Assembly: GCA_949825065.1 (NCBI GenBank)
Contig: OX463865.1
Coordinates: 19,887,115 to 19,951,114 of the forward strand
Length of the DNA stretch: 64,000 bases
Origin: Odontocerum albicorne
Taxonomy: Eukaryota; Arthropoda; Insecta; Trichoptera; Odontoceridae
Direction: 5' to 3'
Shown here: in pieces, positions 21,591 through 32,584 of the stretch
Layout of the letters: each line of letters begins with the position of its first letter
Position numbering within the stretch: position 1 is the stretch's first letter
Position numbers and translations under genes: made by a program
Notes under the pieces: generated by a model
Database searches by the model: none
What the model was told of the DNA's origin: nothing
The model's input: only the letters and a program-made list of their open reading frames with translations

Positions 21591-22060
21591 ATATATCTAT
21601 CTGGGTAGGCAGTGAGGAGAGAGCACCAGACTTAACTATCGCGACATACGTCTTTCTACATTTATACACTTTCTATGATTTTTCTGACTTTATACAATTA
21701 GTTTTTCCAAAATACCATACACTTGATACAACAAAATTGTCACCGGTCTTCTCTACCACGCCTTCAACTTACATTTGGACTGTATATTTGTTTTGTTTAT
21801 TCATTCGTTTCACATGTCCAAACCCTCTTAGAGTGCTTTTCTTCATTTTACTTACTTTACAGCATTTATTCGACTCTCTGCAGTCTTGTTCCATGTCCAC
21901 ATTTCACTCCCATACAAAAAAATTACTTCAAAATACTATTGTGGACTATCATCTTAGCAGATTTTGTTATTGTTCAGTTCAATGTTTTACTGCTCCATTG
22001 ATTTTGTTTCCTATCACTATCGTAGAAAAGAGTTATGATTTAGTATTTATTGTCAAGATC
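21590..22060 (-). mobile_element. LINE C-terminal fragment, family L-D
   Basis: Minus-strand sequence follows the same order as 48935-49222 and the inverse of 14545-14830: a 'cysteine/arginine linker' region (CTCTACCACGCCTTCAACTT on plus), the TTTCACATGTCCAAACCC block coding for the W..HVE motif, and the GGTAGGCAGTGAGGAGAGAG block at the end. Heavily mutated. Confidence 0.6.
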
Positions 22061-22795
22061 GAACTATGAATTCGCCCTTTTTTATCTGTAAATCCAATTC
22101 TCCAATTCTATCGTAAACTATATTTTCAAATAGAAACGCGAATAACTTTTATCCCTTACAGGCACAGGTAAATTTCACTTATTTTTACTCAGGCTGCACA
22201 AAAAATAAAAAGTCAAGTTTCTAATTATTTTTTTTAATGTGTTTGAAAAATGATACATACAAATGCTAAATTAACATATTTCCACTTCCTCGGTAGGTCA
22301 AGGAACTCCCGGTGAGGTGGTACAACTTATATACGAATAGTCCATATTTCCACTGGTATTTCTAATGTACCACCAAATAATGCCGAAATACATCCAAGTA
22401 AAATTAATTTTTAACCTAAATATAAATTTACCACAATAACTGAAGTTAATTTTATCACAACACAACTATTTTTTATTAAAATTTAATACAAATATATAAC
22501 ATTTTCTTTTATACGCACAAGTCGGCACACCAAGAACAACTAACTGTCAATAATATTAGAAGCTAAATGAATTTGAACAGGACCAGACCTGCAGCTGTGC
22601 GGATATGAGTCATAAGTATTATATTATACGAAGTGGTACACAAGCTGAGTGTTCTTGCAGCAATACAGAGAGAGGTTTAATAAGTGGTACATTGCGTGTA
22701 CCATTGTGCAGTACTGCGTCAAAAAAAGGTGGTACATAACGTGGACCACTAAGCCTGTAAGAGTTAAACCATTAAGAAATGTTACCTCAGCTTTC
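22061..22795. other. Unassigned intron sequence
   Basis: Contains GGTGGTACA-like words near 22313, 22620 and 22730 in both orientations, and possible inverted ends, but no element could be delimited. Confidence 0.35.
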
Positions 22796-22799
22796 GAAA

Positions 22800-22878
22800 G
22801 ATATTAAAGTTTTTAGAGATATTAAAGTTTTTAGAAGCAATGTGTACTAGTTACACATCACAGGACAGGAAGGAATAA
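22800..22878 (+). mobile_element. Right-end fragment of TTAA MITE family PB1
   Basis: GAAGCAATGTGTACTAGTTA followed by ACACATCACAGGACAGGAAG is the terminal 75 bp of the element at 49454-50105. A GATATTAAAGTTTTTAGA stretch is duplicated in tandem. The terminal TTAA is replaced by ATAA. Confidence 0.7.
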
Positions 22879-22949
22879 CAGAATATATAATATATTATTT
22901 ATAGTTAAGGCATTAACATTGTGGAGGTTTAAAGACATTGTTATTTGTT

Positions 22950-23035
22950 TAGTCCAACACTGTTTATTCCACTTTATATAACGGTATAACCCTACCGGTT
23001 TCAAGGTTTTCACCTCATCATCAGGGAAGACAAAT
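22950..23035 (-). repeat. Repeat R3, copy 2
   Basis: CCAACACTGTTTATTCCACT through CGGTATAACCCTACCGG to CACCTCATCATCAGGG. Confidence 0.78.
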
Positions 23036-23285
23036 TATAAAGAATAAATAACATATAGAAGCTCATCATGCTATCCATTGAAATGGGTGTTATTGCCGCT
23101 CAGGACTTGCATAGGCTTCCTGCAGATAACGGAGTGATGCATTGAAATGCAAGTCTCACTTCTCTCTACAGTTATTTGTCAGGGCTGACCCCGACGCTGT
23201 CACAGCTGTCTCGGTGGGGCGACCATCCATCCACATTTCTTTGAACCCTCATAACATTGACAATATTCTTTGCCTGTTATACTTG

Positions 23286-23812
23286 AGAAAATGTAGGATG
23301 GTTCCTGTGACATTTGAAATGTCATGTCTCAAAGAGATGGGATAAAATCTTTTTTTTTATAAATCGAATAGTTTTTTTATAAATCGAAAAATAGTTTTTC
23401 TCTAAACTGACGTTTTAATTCCTAATTTTCATTATACTGACTTTCTAATGTATTTTATGATTTGTATCTATCTTTAAATAGGCCAAGATCCACTATGAAT
23501 TAATACTAATTACGAACATTTAATGCCAATGCAGACTAACGTAGTGACTTTTGACAAACGTCACCAAATATTATTTGATTTTAACAAACTGCCACTTTTT
23601 AGCTAATTTGTAACAAGATGTATTAATTTGTCAGTATTGTTAGTTTTATGTAATGTATTTACCTAAATAACTTGCTATTTATTAGAATTGAGGCTTATAT
23701 CGCTACACTTATATTAAAGTTGATAAAATAATTCAAATTACTGAACGTCATTACAAGGTTGTATTGGGGTAAATTTGTGAACTGTCACAGGGACCATTCT
23801 ACAATTTCTCAA
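23286..23812 (-). mobile_element. MITE family M1, copy 3 (both ends)
   Basis: GAGAAAATGTAGGATGGTTC at the left and GGGACCATTCTACAATTTCT at the right, with the inverse of the M1 interior. A TATACTTGAGAAA-like flank recurs inverted after the right end (AAGTATTGAGAAATTGTAGC), so the terminal region may be duplicated. An internal AATAGTTTTTTTATAAATCG is doubled. Confidence 0.8.
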
Positions 23813-23842
23813 GTATTGAGAAATTGTAGCATGGTCAAAAAT

Positions 23843-23932
23843 ATATGAGACGACGCTCGACAAAGCCGAAGTTAGTCGACTATGGCCGACAGTCTCTTTC
23901 TTAAGCCCGATGTGTATTACTTACCGCCGGGT
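23843..23932 (+). repeat. 90-bp block shared with 52545-52635
   Basis: GACGACGCTC.ACAAAGCCGA, GGCCGACAGTCTCTTTCTTA and TTACTTACCGCCGGGTACTG are in the same order in both. The last part is the terminal repeat of the element at 52619-53820, so this looks like an end plus flank of that family. Confidence 0.75.
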
Positions 23933-24120
23933 ACTGTATCTTACTCAACACACCAGCCTTAAGCTCATATTTATCTCTAATCACTTCATTCCGTATTCCG
24001 TCATACATTGTCACCCCATGAATTCGTCTCGATGTACACATTTCTATCTCCGAGTGTTCTTAGTTTTTGTCAACATATCACCTTCTCTTTTACCTTCTGC
24101 TTTTTTTTTTCTAATTTCGA
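23933..24120 (-). mobile_element. LINE C-terminal fragment, probable family L-D
   Basis: Begins CTTACTCAACACACCAGCCT, close to TTACTCAACACATCAGCTTT in the family L-D copy at 49187. Short and degraded. Confidence 0.45.
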
Positions 24121-24172
24121 AACGGAACTAACTTACAAATACACCTTGCGTTTCGGTACTAAATAACTCGCT

Positions 24173-24463
24173 TTAACCTGTACACCACGTTAAAAATCAA
24201 ATTCCACGAATCCTGTGCGCGGCACAATTTAGGCGTTTTTTAATTTCTAAATTTAAACGCGTATTTTGTTTAGAATCACTGATATTTGATTACACCACCA
24301 AGTAAACATGACATTCAAGTAATTTTCTGATAATAAATAATAGTCATTACTCTTAAGGAGACTCATTAAATAAAGGATATAAACTAAACATTACGTAAAA
24401 TACACAAAGGAATGCTACATATCAGATCACAGGCGTTTGTGCTTCCCGCGAGGAACACGTTAA
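24173..24463 (+). mobile_element. TTAA MITE family PB2, copy 1
   Basis: 291 bp including TTAA at both ends. Ends CCTGTACACCACG and, inverted, CGTGTTCCTCGCG, an imperfect terminal repeat. TTAA duplication is the mark of piggyBac-type transposition. Copies of the same length are at 63591-63881 and, truncated, at 26118-26394. The ends do not match those of the piggyBac transposase copy in this window. Confidence 0.82.
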
Positions 24464-24892
24464 ATTATTGATTTAATTTTAATAAAAAGTATGCTCGTAA
24501 TAAAATGTTGACACCAGAACTCATGGTGACCCTTTGGTTTGATACACATTAGATACAATGGAGTCCAGCTTCCTATATGGCAATCTGTGCCACATAACAT
24601 AGCTGGCCTGGTTACTCACACTATGCTGTGTGTGCCATTACTCCAATCATATTCATATCAAACAAACAATGGGCACACAGGCATCAATTCACTCCATTCG
24701 CACATTCAGACGCCAATAAAACATTTCACAGTGTGTGATTCAGTTAGAAGAAAATATACGAGTACTTATTGTTATAATTTTAGTTTATATAAATTTCTTT
24801 ATTTGTGAAATTCAGTGATCATAAACTTTTGTTTATTTTATGTGTAGTTTATAAAAACAACTTTGAAACATTCAGTGTTTTTCCCATAAATA

Positions 24893-25737
24893 CGTGGGTC
24901 AATACAAATATCAACACAAAACTTTATTTACAAAGTCACAGTACCTTACTCTATTTTTCAATGTAGTCGCCATAGCTGTCAAGGCGCTTATTGTAACGTG
25001 GAACCAATTTTTCAATTCCGATGTTATAACATACTCTTCTACCGCCAAAGATTTGAGTCAGGATGTCACTTCTTGTTTGAGGTCTTCATCGTTTGCGAAC
25101 TGTTTTCCACCCAAAAATTCCTTTAGTTTCGGGAATAAGTGAAAATCAGTCGGTGCCAAGTCAGGGCTGTAAGGAGGATGTCCAAAAATTTCCCACTTAA
25201 GACGTTGAAGTTATGGTTCTTCCTTGATTAAACATTATGAACAAGACACTGGTTCTTCCTTGATTAAACATTATGAATAAGACACTGGTTCTTCCTTGAT
25301 TAAACATTATGAACAAGACACTGGTTCTTCCTTGATTAAACATTATGAACAAGACACTGGTTCTTCCTTGATTAAACATTATGAATAAGACACTGGTTCT
25401 TCCTTGATTAAACATTATGCACCATTTCCTCACTGAAGCCTCGTTCATTGCACTATCACCATAAACATTCTTTATTCGTCTATTAATTTCGATAGGCCGA
25501 ACATTTTGTGCATTCAGAAAACGAATGATACTACGCACTTCACATTTGGCGGGATTTTCGATGGGCGCAACCATTTTGAAAGTTTACAGTACAAAGATGC
25601 ACGACCGTTCAGCAACAAAACTCGGCTAGCACTGCAACGGGGGAAGGAGCTAACTGGCGCACATACGATCGCGGTGGTGGGGAATCGGTGCAGGGCGTAG
25701 TGCGCAATCATTATTTACTTTCTAGACGACCCTCGTT
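24893..25737 (-). mobile_element. mariner relic with internal coding minisatellite
   Basis: TA precedes 24893 (CGTGGGTCAATACAAATA) and the right end is ACGACCCTCG. The minus strand encodes a mariner N-terminus, MVAPIENPAKCEVRSIIRFL then KNVYGDSAMNEASVRKWCIM, followed by six repeats of FNQGRTSVLFIM (25205-25420). After the repeat comes the 3' end with the C-terminal PPYSPDLAPTDFHLFPKLKE-type region (25140-25200) and LVPRYNKRLDSYGDYIEK (about 24955-25005). The catalytic domain between them is replaced by the repeat. Confidence 0.82.
25205..25425. repeat. 36-40 bp tandem repeat, six copies, in mariner coding sequence
   Basis: Unit GGTTCTTCCTTGATTAAACA plus TTATGAACAAGACACT, 36 bp, so the repeat keeps the reading frame on the minus strand. 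Copies differ at one or two positions (GAACAAG/GAATAAG). Confidence 0.95.
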
Positions 25738-26117
25738 CATATACACATATCATAACACAATGTTTTTTTTGGAATAGGCAGAGAGAAGAGATCTCCGTGT
25801 TTTTATAGTATTGTATAATGAGATCAAAGATTAAAAAAAATCGTTTTTTATCCTCGAATGAAAAGAGGGTCTGCCTCTAGAGTTAGCTTATTGATAAGGA
25901 ATAATATCAGCCAGGATTCTTCTCATACTGCTAGTCGGTACCGAGAATATATCAACCGTGTCATTCAGTTGGTTCAATATCTCTATACCACGAGTGACTG
26001 AGTGTTTAGCAATGATATTCATCCTGTAAGTTGGTATGCTGAACAGAGGGTGGGTTCCTTGCACTGCTATATTTATTAGGGAGATATAAACTTAATGCTT
26101 TTTGTATCACGGGACAG
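25738..26117. other. Possible decayed LINE 3' end
   Basis: The minus strand at 25980-26110 has a CPVIQKAL..YLPNKYSSARNP-like reading that faintly recalls the C-terminus of family L-E. Too degraded for a firm call. Confidence 0.3.
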
Positions 26118-26394
26118 TTAACCTGTACACCGCGTTAAAAATCAAATTCCACGAATCCTGTGTGCGGCACAATTTTGGCGTTTTTTAATTTCTAAGTTTA
26201 AACGCGTATTTTATTTAGAACCACTGATATTTGATTACACCACCAAGTAAACATGACATTCAAGTAATTTTCTGATAATAAATAATAGTCATTACTCTTA
26301 AGGAGACTCATGAAATAAAGGAGATAAACTAAACATTACGTAAAATACACAAAGGAATGCTACAGATCATATCATAGGCGTTTGTGCTTCCTGC
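26118..26394 (+). mobile_element. TTAA MITE family PB2, copy 2 (right end mutated)
   Basis: TTAA at 26118-26121 then CCTGTACACCGCGTTAAAAA as in copies 1 and 3. Similarity ends at GTGCTTCCTG near 26394; the right TTAA is missing. Confidence 0.8.
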
Positions 26395-26554
26395 TAAAGC
26401 AACCTAATTAGCATAAAGAATAAAAAGTGGCGGCCCTAATACGGAATGAGTCTTCTAATTTATACTGAAATGGCTAATCATTGTCACCAAGAAAATCATC
26501 CATTTTCTATTGATGATGTCAAATTCTTGCATATCAATAATAAAAGAAATAAAT

Positions 26555-26695
26555 CGGACAGATTAGAGACCCTATAAATATCCAAGTCAGTACATTGGGA
26601 TGAACATCTTGCAAACACATATATTCTCAAAATCTGCTTGCTGAAGTTGTCTCCTGCATCCCTCCACCGACAATTACCCAACCCGAATTTTTACA
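26555..26695 (-). repeat. Dispersed repeat R5, inverse of 61225-61360
   Basis: ATATCCAAGTCAGTACATTG here matches CAATGCACTGATTTGGATAT there, and both carry a GGAGACAGGAGACAACTTCAGC-type block. Probably a LINE 3' end. Confidence 0.6.
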
Positions 26696-26724
26696 ATTAT
26701 AAGCGTGTATGATGGTATCAGTTC

Positions 26725-26830
26725 GAACATAATTCATTCTTGTTTGTGCTCCCTTAATGATGAGGTAAAAACTTTGAAACCGGTAGGGTTATACCGTTAC
26801 ATAAAGTGGAATAAACCTAAACATTTGACT
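26725..26830 (+). repeat. Repeat R3, copy 3
   Basis: TTTGTGCTCCCTTAATGATG, CCGGTAGGGTTATACCG and AAGTGGAATAAACCTAAACA, the forward orientation of the family. Confidence 0.78.
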
Positions 26831-27498
26831 AAACAAATTATACATTTTAATTAGTGAGTAAGTGACAAATGAAGTGCGATATGAATCAACACACAATTTG
26901 AGTGTTATTCAGTTACAAAATGCATCAAAAATAGGTTTAATAAGTTATTCCCTACAATAATTAGTGTTTTTAGTGAGAAATTGGAAAATGGCATTCCCTT
27001 TTGATAAACAACATTACAAAGGATTATTTTGCTGGTTTGTTACTGTTATCATTTGATTTTATTACTACACGTTAATCGTGTGTGCTGTTACATTCTTTTT
27101 CAAAATTATTGTCACCATTTTCAGTCTTTTATATTTATTTATTTTATTGTATTGTATTGCTGAACAGAATTTGTGAAGTTACACCTGTCTGATTCTGTCT
27201 TTTGTACTTGGTTTTCAATTTATGTTTCGGTTTTCAATGATTTTTGTTTGTATTTTTTACGCAATGCGGTCTGTGCGCCTGTGGACGGCCCCGCATTGTG
27301 TTGATAGCATGTGATTTTATACAATTTCTTTCTGAGTAATTTTTGTTGTAATTGTGTAAGATTATTTTTATGTATGGGTTCAATCTTTATGTGTTGACCA
27401 CTCACTACTGGCTCTATTATTTTTTTATTATTTTTGTAATAAGATACATTGTACTGTTTACTTACATAAATAAATAAATATTACACTTTCATTGTATA
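26831..27498. other. Probable LINE 3' UTR, unassigned
   Basis: Ends in ACTTACATAAATAAATAAAT, a simple A/T tail typical of LINE 3' ends. No readable ORF2 motif. Confidence 0.35.
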
Positions 27499-27499
27499 T

Positions 27500-28005
27500 A
27501 GTACAACCTGGTGGGCTTATTGCCATGTAGCAATATCTTCCAAACAACCATGAAGATGTTAACACTTGCCACCCTATGATGGATAGTGAGTGACCAGGAC
27601 TTACATAATAAAATAATTTTATAGCTAATTACAAAAAATAACCTAGCAGATTTTGGATAATTTTAATTTAAAACATACATTTTTCACTAGATGCTGGGCG
27701 TCCAGCATAGTGGCTGGCGGAATTGTTAAGCACAGTAAGGCAAGTGTTAAAGAGGCCTTTTGTGAAAACCAGACTGGAATTCTTTTGAAAAAGTCTTGGT
27801 TCCAACGGGAATCTAACCCGGAACCTCCAGGTTGGAAAACAAACATCTTACCAACTAGGCCATGGAGGTCTAAGATCCTTGTCCCACAACCCGGGGGCTG
27901 GGGTTTGATCCCTGTGGGAACCTTAATTTGTTTTTTAAAAGTATTCTCGTCTGGTTTTCACTTAAGGCCTCTTGAACATCTTTCTGGTTGGAATATTTAA
28001 CAATA
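27500..28005. mobile_element. SINE S1, composite of inverted pieces
   Basis: 27500-27560 carries the SINE/LINE shared tail inverted (GGTGGGCTTATTGCCATGTA, ATCTTCCAA). 27740-27880 holds a tRNA-like head in minus orientation with box B as AACCTCCAGG..TTACCAACTAGGCCATGG. 27870-28000 holds a second head on the plus strand (GGTTTGATCCC box B) ending in AAGGCCTCTTGAACATCTTT. Two SINE copies in opposite orientation, overlapping. Confidence 0.7.
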
Positions 28006-28319
28006 AATAATAAAGTAATACAAGTAATGTATTGTTAAATGAATACCACAAAGTTTAAGCCGAAACCTTTGATAATTTTTTTTGATCTTATGTTACTCAT
28101 GCTTCTGTATGAAGTGACTCACAAAGTTTATTAAGGAGTTAAATCCTCAATTTATTCTCCGAAATGTGGAAAAAATCGATATCAAAACAATTTATTCAAC
28201 GAGGTCATTCCATGTGTGAGTGATACTTAACATGATACTCAACAGTCCACTTCATGCATATGGCACTGAAAACAATCTTAATTCATGATGGTGTAAATCT
28301 TCTTCAACTTTCTATAGAC

Positions 28320-28750
28320 TCAAGAGTCTGTTACTGCAGGATTGTCCTGTGATGCTGAGTTCCAGCTATCCCTCCATCGTTTCAGGGGTCTCCCTGGTGG
28401 ACGCCGTCCATCCGGCACCCCATGCAGAGCTATGTATGAAATTCTTGTGGAATTCATTTTCTGTACATGTTGGTATCAGTATCATCGACGCTGTCGTCCC
28501 CATCTGACCACATATTGGACCTCGCAGACCTCTCGGATTGTGGTGTTCCTTCCACGATCATGCAAAGTCTTCCCAACAATTAATGATGGCGTAAATGATC
28601 CAATAAAAACATCTTGTACAACACTGATACAAAGACTGTAGAATAGGTGGATGTCTGCCGCTCAATCCTCGGTAGATTCCGGTTTGCTTCTTGCATTTTC
28701 GGTTAGGAATAGGATGAAAAGATTCTTTTTTGGCAGGTAGAACATAAATT
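28320..28750 (-). mobile_element. LINE C-terminal fragment plus R2 repeat
   Basis: Minus strand reads WRDSWNSASQDNPAV near 28325-28375, matching the WKDSWTSPSQDSPPL region at 33470-33500. R2 (shared with 8470-8620) occupies 28620-28750. Confidence 0.6.
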
Positions 28751-28784
28751 TATGAATGTATTGTCACACACGGGTAATATATAT

Positions 28785-28935
28785 GTATGAGTATTGTATG
28801 GCCCTTATGTCTAGCCCATCGCACATCTCAAGCACCTCGATTGGACCGCTTATGTTGTCACACCGCGCTAGCTTAACGCTTGTTGCGCATTCATTGCGTG
28901 CAGAGGCTGTTGGATCATAGGTAACGATCATGCGA
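28785..28935 (+). repeat. Dispersed repeat R4, shared with 60915-61070
   Basis: GGCCCTTATGTCTAGCCCAT and CACCGCGCTAGCTTAACGCT are shared without gaps over 140 bp; GC-rich relative to surroundings. Family unknown. Confidence 0.75.
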
Positions 28936-29110
28936 GGACCACATAAAGGGACGTTTTATTCTAATACAACAATGTTTACAAGCTATACATATATTTAATT
29001 CACTCATATGTATATGTGACGCATACGTCCAATACAAATCCAATTTTAAAAAATATTATTGCCAATATGTAGATTTTGTAATTTTTTTAACGAGTAATTT
29101 TTTTTTTCAG

Positions 29111-29162
29111 CATTCCAGTTGTAATCGAGGAAGCACCGTCTGAATCTGGTTCACCAGAAAAG
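29111..29162 (+). CDS. Phldb: PHLDB/LL5-like protein, small exon 6 (probable)
   Basis: A 52-nt candidate exon preceded by a long pyrimidine tract ending TTTTTCAG and followed by AAG|GTAGGA. Its first base completes the phase-2 Ser codon from exon 5 (DNQ-S-IPVV), and the remaining 17 codons read IPVVIEEAPSESGSPEK without a stop, leaving phase 0. The strength of both splice sites and the phase match support it, but the peptide is short and low complexity, so family comparison cannot confirm it. If real, intron 5 is 13.5 kb and the following intron exceeds 34.8 kb. No later exon, and no PH domain, was recognised before the right edge. Confidence 0.6.
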
Positions 29163-29199
29163 GTAGGAGACTTTATATATATATAATAATCGAAAGCAT

Positions 29200-30668
29200 A
29201 GTTTCCCAAACTTTTTCGCCCCGTAGACCACTTGCCGATTTTTTTGTTTTCTGTAGACCCCCTACCTGCCTAACCGATTCACTGCCACAAGCGTGTTGAC
29301 GCGCTCTCCGATTCAGTGCTCGCCAGGCCGGTCATACAAAATGAACGCGTAAATGCGCTCTCCTTTGAGCTTGTCGCAAGCCAATATCAAATCCAATTGT
29401 AATAATTTATAAATTATAACACATAGTGACATCTATTGGGATGGTCAAGAAATACTTAAATATTACAATTTACCGATATTATCAAAGTTACAGTCATCTT
29501 TCTAAAAGCTTTCACTGACAGTCAATACGTGTCTCTGATACAGGGTTACCGACTACAGTTTTTTGCGTCGTAATTGTAACTGACTTCGTTTGTAATTTTG
29601 TTCAATGGTTGATTTTTAACTTTTGTGCATTATTTTTGTTAATTTTTCAAAGTATTTATTTACAAAGTGTGTTTTCATGTATTCCTTGGTTATTGGCGGT
29701 AGTTTTGCGGCATAATACGACGTTTATATAGACTTTTTACGGTTTTATTTTATAGTTTATTTACCTTTTGTGCTTTATTATACATCATACAGATAATTTG
29801 TTGATTTTAGTTTACAAAGTATATTATATTCCACTATATTTATAAGTAAACATTTTCTGTGTCAAGTTGTGACAACCCTGACATTTTGTGAATATTTAAA
29901 CTGTGTTTTTCTGAGTGAACGGCAGCTCAAACGCCCCACGGTGCATATATTTAGTAAGTTTTCATAATATCCGTTATATCTGTATACAAAAAATATAAAT
30001 ATTTTAGGTTTTATTTTTGTTGAAAAAATCCCGGCCTGCTGGGTACGGCCATGCTAATAACTTCCGGCACTTAAAGGGCTAATATTGAATTTTCCTAAAC
30101 TTATTAACTTCAAATGTGTTCTTGACAGCTGACACAGTGCTGTGCTGTTCACCTTGATAAGGTTTTTTTTTGTAAAGTGGTCAATTGTAAAAAAAGAAAA
30201 ACATGTACAATTTGTATTCATACCTTTATTGAAAAGACACAAAATGCAAGTAAATATTTGTCTTTGGAACGAAACAAATTAAAGCCTAGTAAAATTCTAA
30301 CATAAAATGAATACACAAATAATACTGTTAATGAGAGGGATGGACCTGATGCTCTGATAGCAATGGTTCAATATTTGGCTTCAAATTAGTGAGGTATAGT
30401 CTTAAATATCCACGTTCAATGATTTGCATTCCATTTCTTTATACAAGTATTTTCTATGTCTTATATAAGTTATGTGCCCACAATTTGTGTTAGGTGTAAT
30501 AAGACATTTACGGAACGTCTAAATATTGATGATGATCTGCCTAAATGGGATCCGCTCACGTGGACCCCCATTTACATCTCGTGCACCCCCATTTCCTTTT
30601 CTCGCTGACATAGACCCCCTGCAAGTCGAAATCGACCCTTGGGGGTCCATATAGACCACTTTGATCTA
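29200..30668 (-). mobile_element. hAT-like MITE, copy B, carrying a nested element
   Basis: Inverse of 17410-18068. Left end AGTTTCCCAAACTTTTTCGC, right end GGTCCATATAGACCACTTTG. Without the 809-bp insertion at 29274-30082 it would be about 660 bp, the same as copy A. It starts about 40 bp after the exon 6 donor. Confidence 0.78.
29274..30078. mobile_element. piggyBac-like element nested in the hAT-like MITE
   Basis: Ends CCGATTCACTGCCAC and, inverted, CCCTTTAAGTGCCGG; both share the 'CC...TT.A.TGCC' character of piggyBac termini. Flanked by CTAA at 29270-29273 and 30079-30082. Copy A at 17410 shows the empty site with a single CTAA (as TTAG on plus, near 17990). CTAA is a one-base variant of the TTAA target. 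No transposase inside. Confidence 0.78.
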
Positions 30669-31049
30669 AAGCAATGGTAATTTTATTTACTGATCATAAC
30701 ATATATGATGCCTTCTCTAAAAAATCAAGATAATATTTGCATAGCACTCGATAGTCAGGCACGTAACAGGGTGGAGCGTAACGGAGCTTGATCTATAATT
30801 GTGTGACCATCCATTACAGTTGCGTACTCCGAATATCAGAGCTGCCAAGACAACAAGTGTCTCCGCTTAGCACTGTGTGGGCCGGCACCAACACCGTTTA
30901 TCCTTCACTAGATGATGGCTTGTGAATTATGTTTCTGACACTTTCATACTAACCCTCTAATTCCAAATATATTTTTAATTTAGATTTTTTTTTCGAGTTA
31001 TACAAAATTACACGACAAGTTCTCTGTATAGATTGCATACATACATAGC
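30669..31049. other. Unassigned intron sequence
   Basis: Nothing recognised. Confidence 0.35.
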
Positions 31050-31350
31050 ATCATGCCATCTCCCTATCGGGATAAGCAGAGAAGGCAGAGCTCCGTTTCT
31101 TATCTCGACTCACATCTTTAGCCTCTTCTTCATCCATAGACCTTCTCATATAACTTCTACATGAAATGACAATGTATGACAGAATACGGATTGAAGTGAT
31201 AAGGGATTTGTGAGAATTTAAAGGTGATGAAGATTAAGTCACATGAAGAAGTGCACGCTCAGATGGTTTGAGCATGTGGAACGAATTAATGAAGATATAG
31301 TACAAATGTGAGTGGAAGACCAAGGAAAGTATAGTTGGAACGATTGAATA
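31050..31350. mobile_element. Two opposed LINE family L-D fragments
   Basis: 31050-31170 is in minus orientation (CTCCCTATCGGGATAAGCAG block, terminal part). 31220-31345 is in plus orientation (TGGTTTGAGCATGTGGAACG, coding W.EHVERINED). Head-to-head arrangement of broken pieces. Confidence 0.6.
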
Positions 31351-31369
31351 ATATTCTCTTCTCCCTGGC

Positions 31370-31910
31370 TCCATCCCAACTCACTGTCTGTGAAGACTGT
31401 TGGGGTCAGCTCTCCTCGCCCTCAGGTTGTATGCTCTTCTGTCCCGGACTACGTCCCACAGGCCGTGCCTCTGCATCAAGTTATCTTTTTGCACCACCCA
31501 TGAATTCTTTGTTTTTCCTCTGGTTGTTATTCGAGGAAGATCCATGGAGATTGCATGGTTCACAATGTGATCGGGTGCTCTGCGTCCAACATGCCCATAC
31601 CATCTCAATCGTCTCTCTTCCATCTTGCTGTTGATGTCTGTAACACCTAGGCTTCCACGAATGCGTGAGCTTTTTATTTTGTCTCTTAGAGACACACCAG
31701 CTGACCATCTTAGCATGCGCATTTCAGCAGTTTCTAGTTGCCTAGAGTAAGAGTTATACATCGTCCAGCATTCGGAGCCATAGAGGACTGCGGGTCTGAC
31801 AATCATTTGGTATACTTTTCCTTTTAACTTTACTGGCATTTTCGGATCACATAGAACTCCCGTCATTGATCTAAACTTCATGATGAATTCATTGAAAGAT
31901 AAATTCATAT
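31370..31910 (-). mobile_element. LINE ORF2 C-terminal fragment, family L-B (cleaner copy)
   Basis: A single minus-strand frame of about 175 codons: FRSMTGVLCDPKMPVKLKGK, VRPAVLYGSECWTMYNSYSR, EMRMLRWSAGVSLRDKIKSS, RRLRWYGHVGRRAPDHIVNH. Same family as 3755-4375. The reverse transcriptase catalytic box lies further 5' and is absent. Confidence 0.85.
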
Positions 31911-32179
31911 GAAAGTGTTAAATAAATAAATACAGGCAAAATTCTAGTTAACTGCACCCAAAAAGTCTAATAACTAATTCAGATATAAATAAACTAAAAT
32001 GTTTACTTAAGATAAGATTTGATTTATAAATTAAACTTAACTTAAACTACTTTATTATCGTAACTAAGTTAAAGAGATCCTTTATCAAGCTCTTCATCAT
32101 AGAATGTTTGACCATTGATAATGCTTCTAAACATATCAACACGTTTTAATATTTCCACTGAGACACCTCTTCTCCCCTG
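31911..32179. other. Unassigned intron sequence
   Basis: Nothing recognised. Confidence 0.35.
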
Positions 32180-32266
32180 AGGACATCTTTCTAAAGTTAC
32201 AACCTTGAAACCGGTAGGGTTATACCGTTACATACAGTGGAATAAACAGTGTTTGATAAAACAAGT
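32180..32266 (+). repeat. Repeat R3, copy 4
   Basis: TTGAAACCGGTAGGGTTATA, CCGTTAC, AGTGGAATAAACAGTGTTTG, ending GATAAAACAA. Confidence 0.78.
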
Positions 32267-32584
32267 TTCAATAACAATAAATATAAAACTGAATTTAAAA
32301 TATTACTTACCGGATTTAGTAAGAAGATAACTCAACACATGATGGATACATAGATTTGATAAAAAATTATGTAATGGAGAAATATTTGATGTGCAGTTCC
32401 CTTTCCCTTGATTACAGTGAATTAATGAATGCTTTTTTTCATGTATGACCCTTTATAAATTGAATGTTTTCAATTAAAATGCTCTCTTTTGATGTGATAT
32501 GTATTTATAGTGGTATTTGATTTATCTTCTGTTTAAGTGTGATCTTTTATCTTGTGACTACTCTATATGTCTTTTTAATTATTA

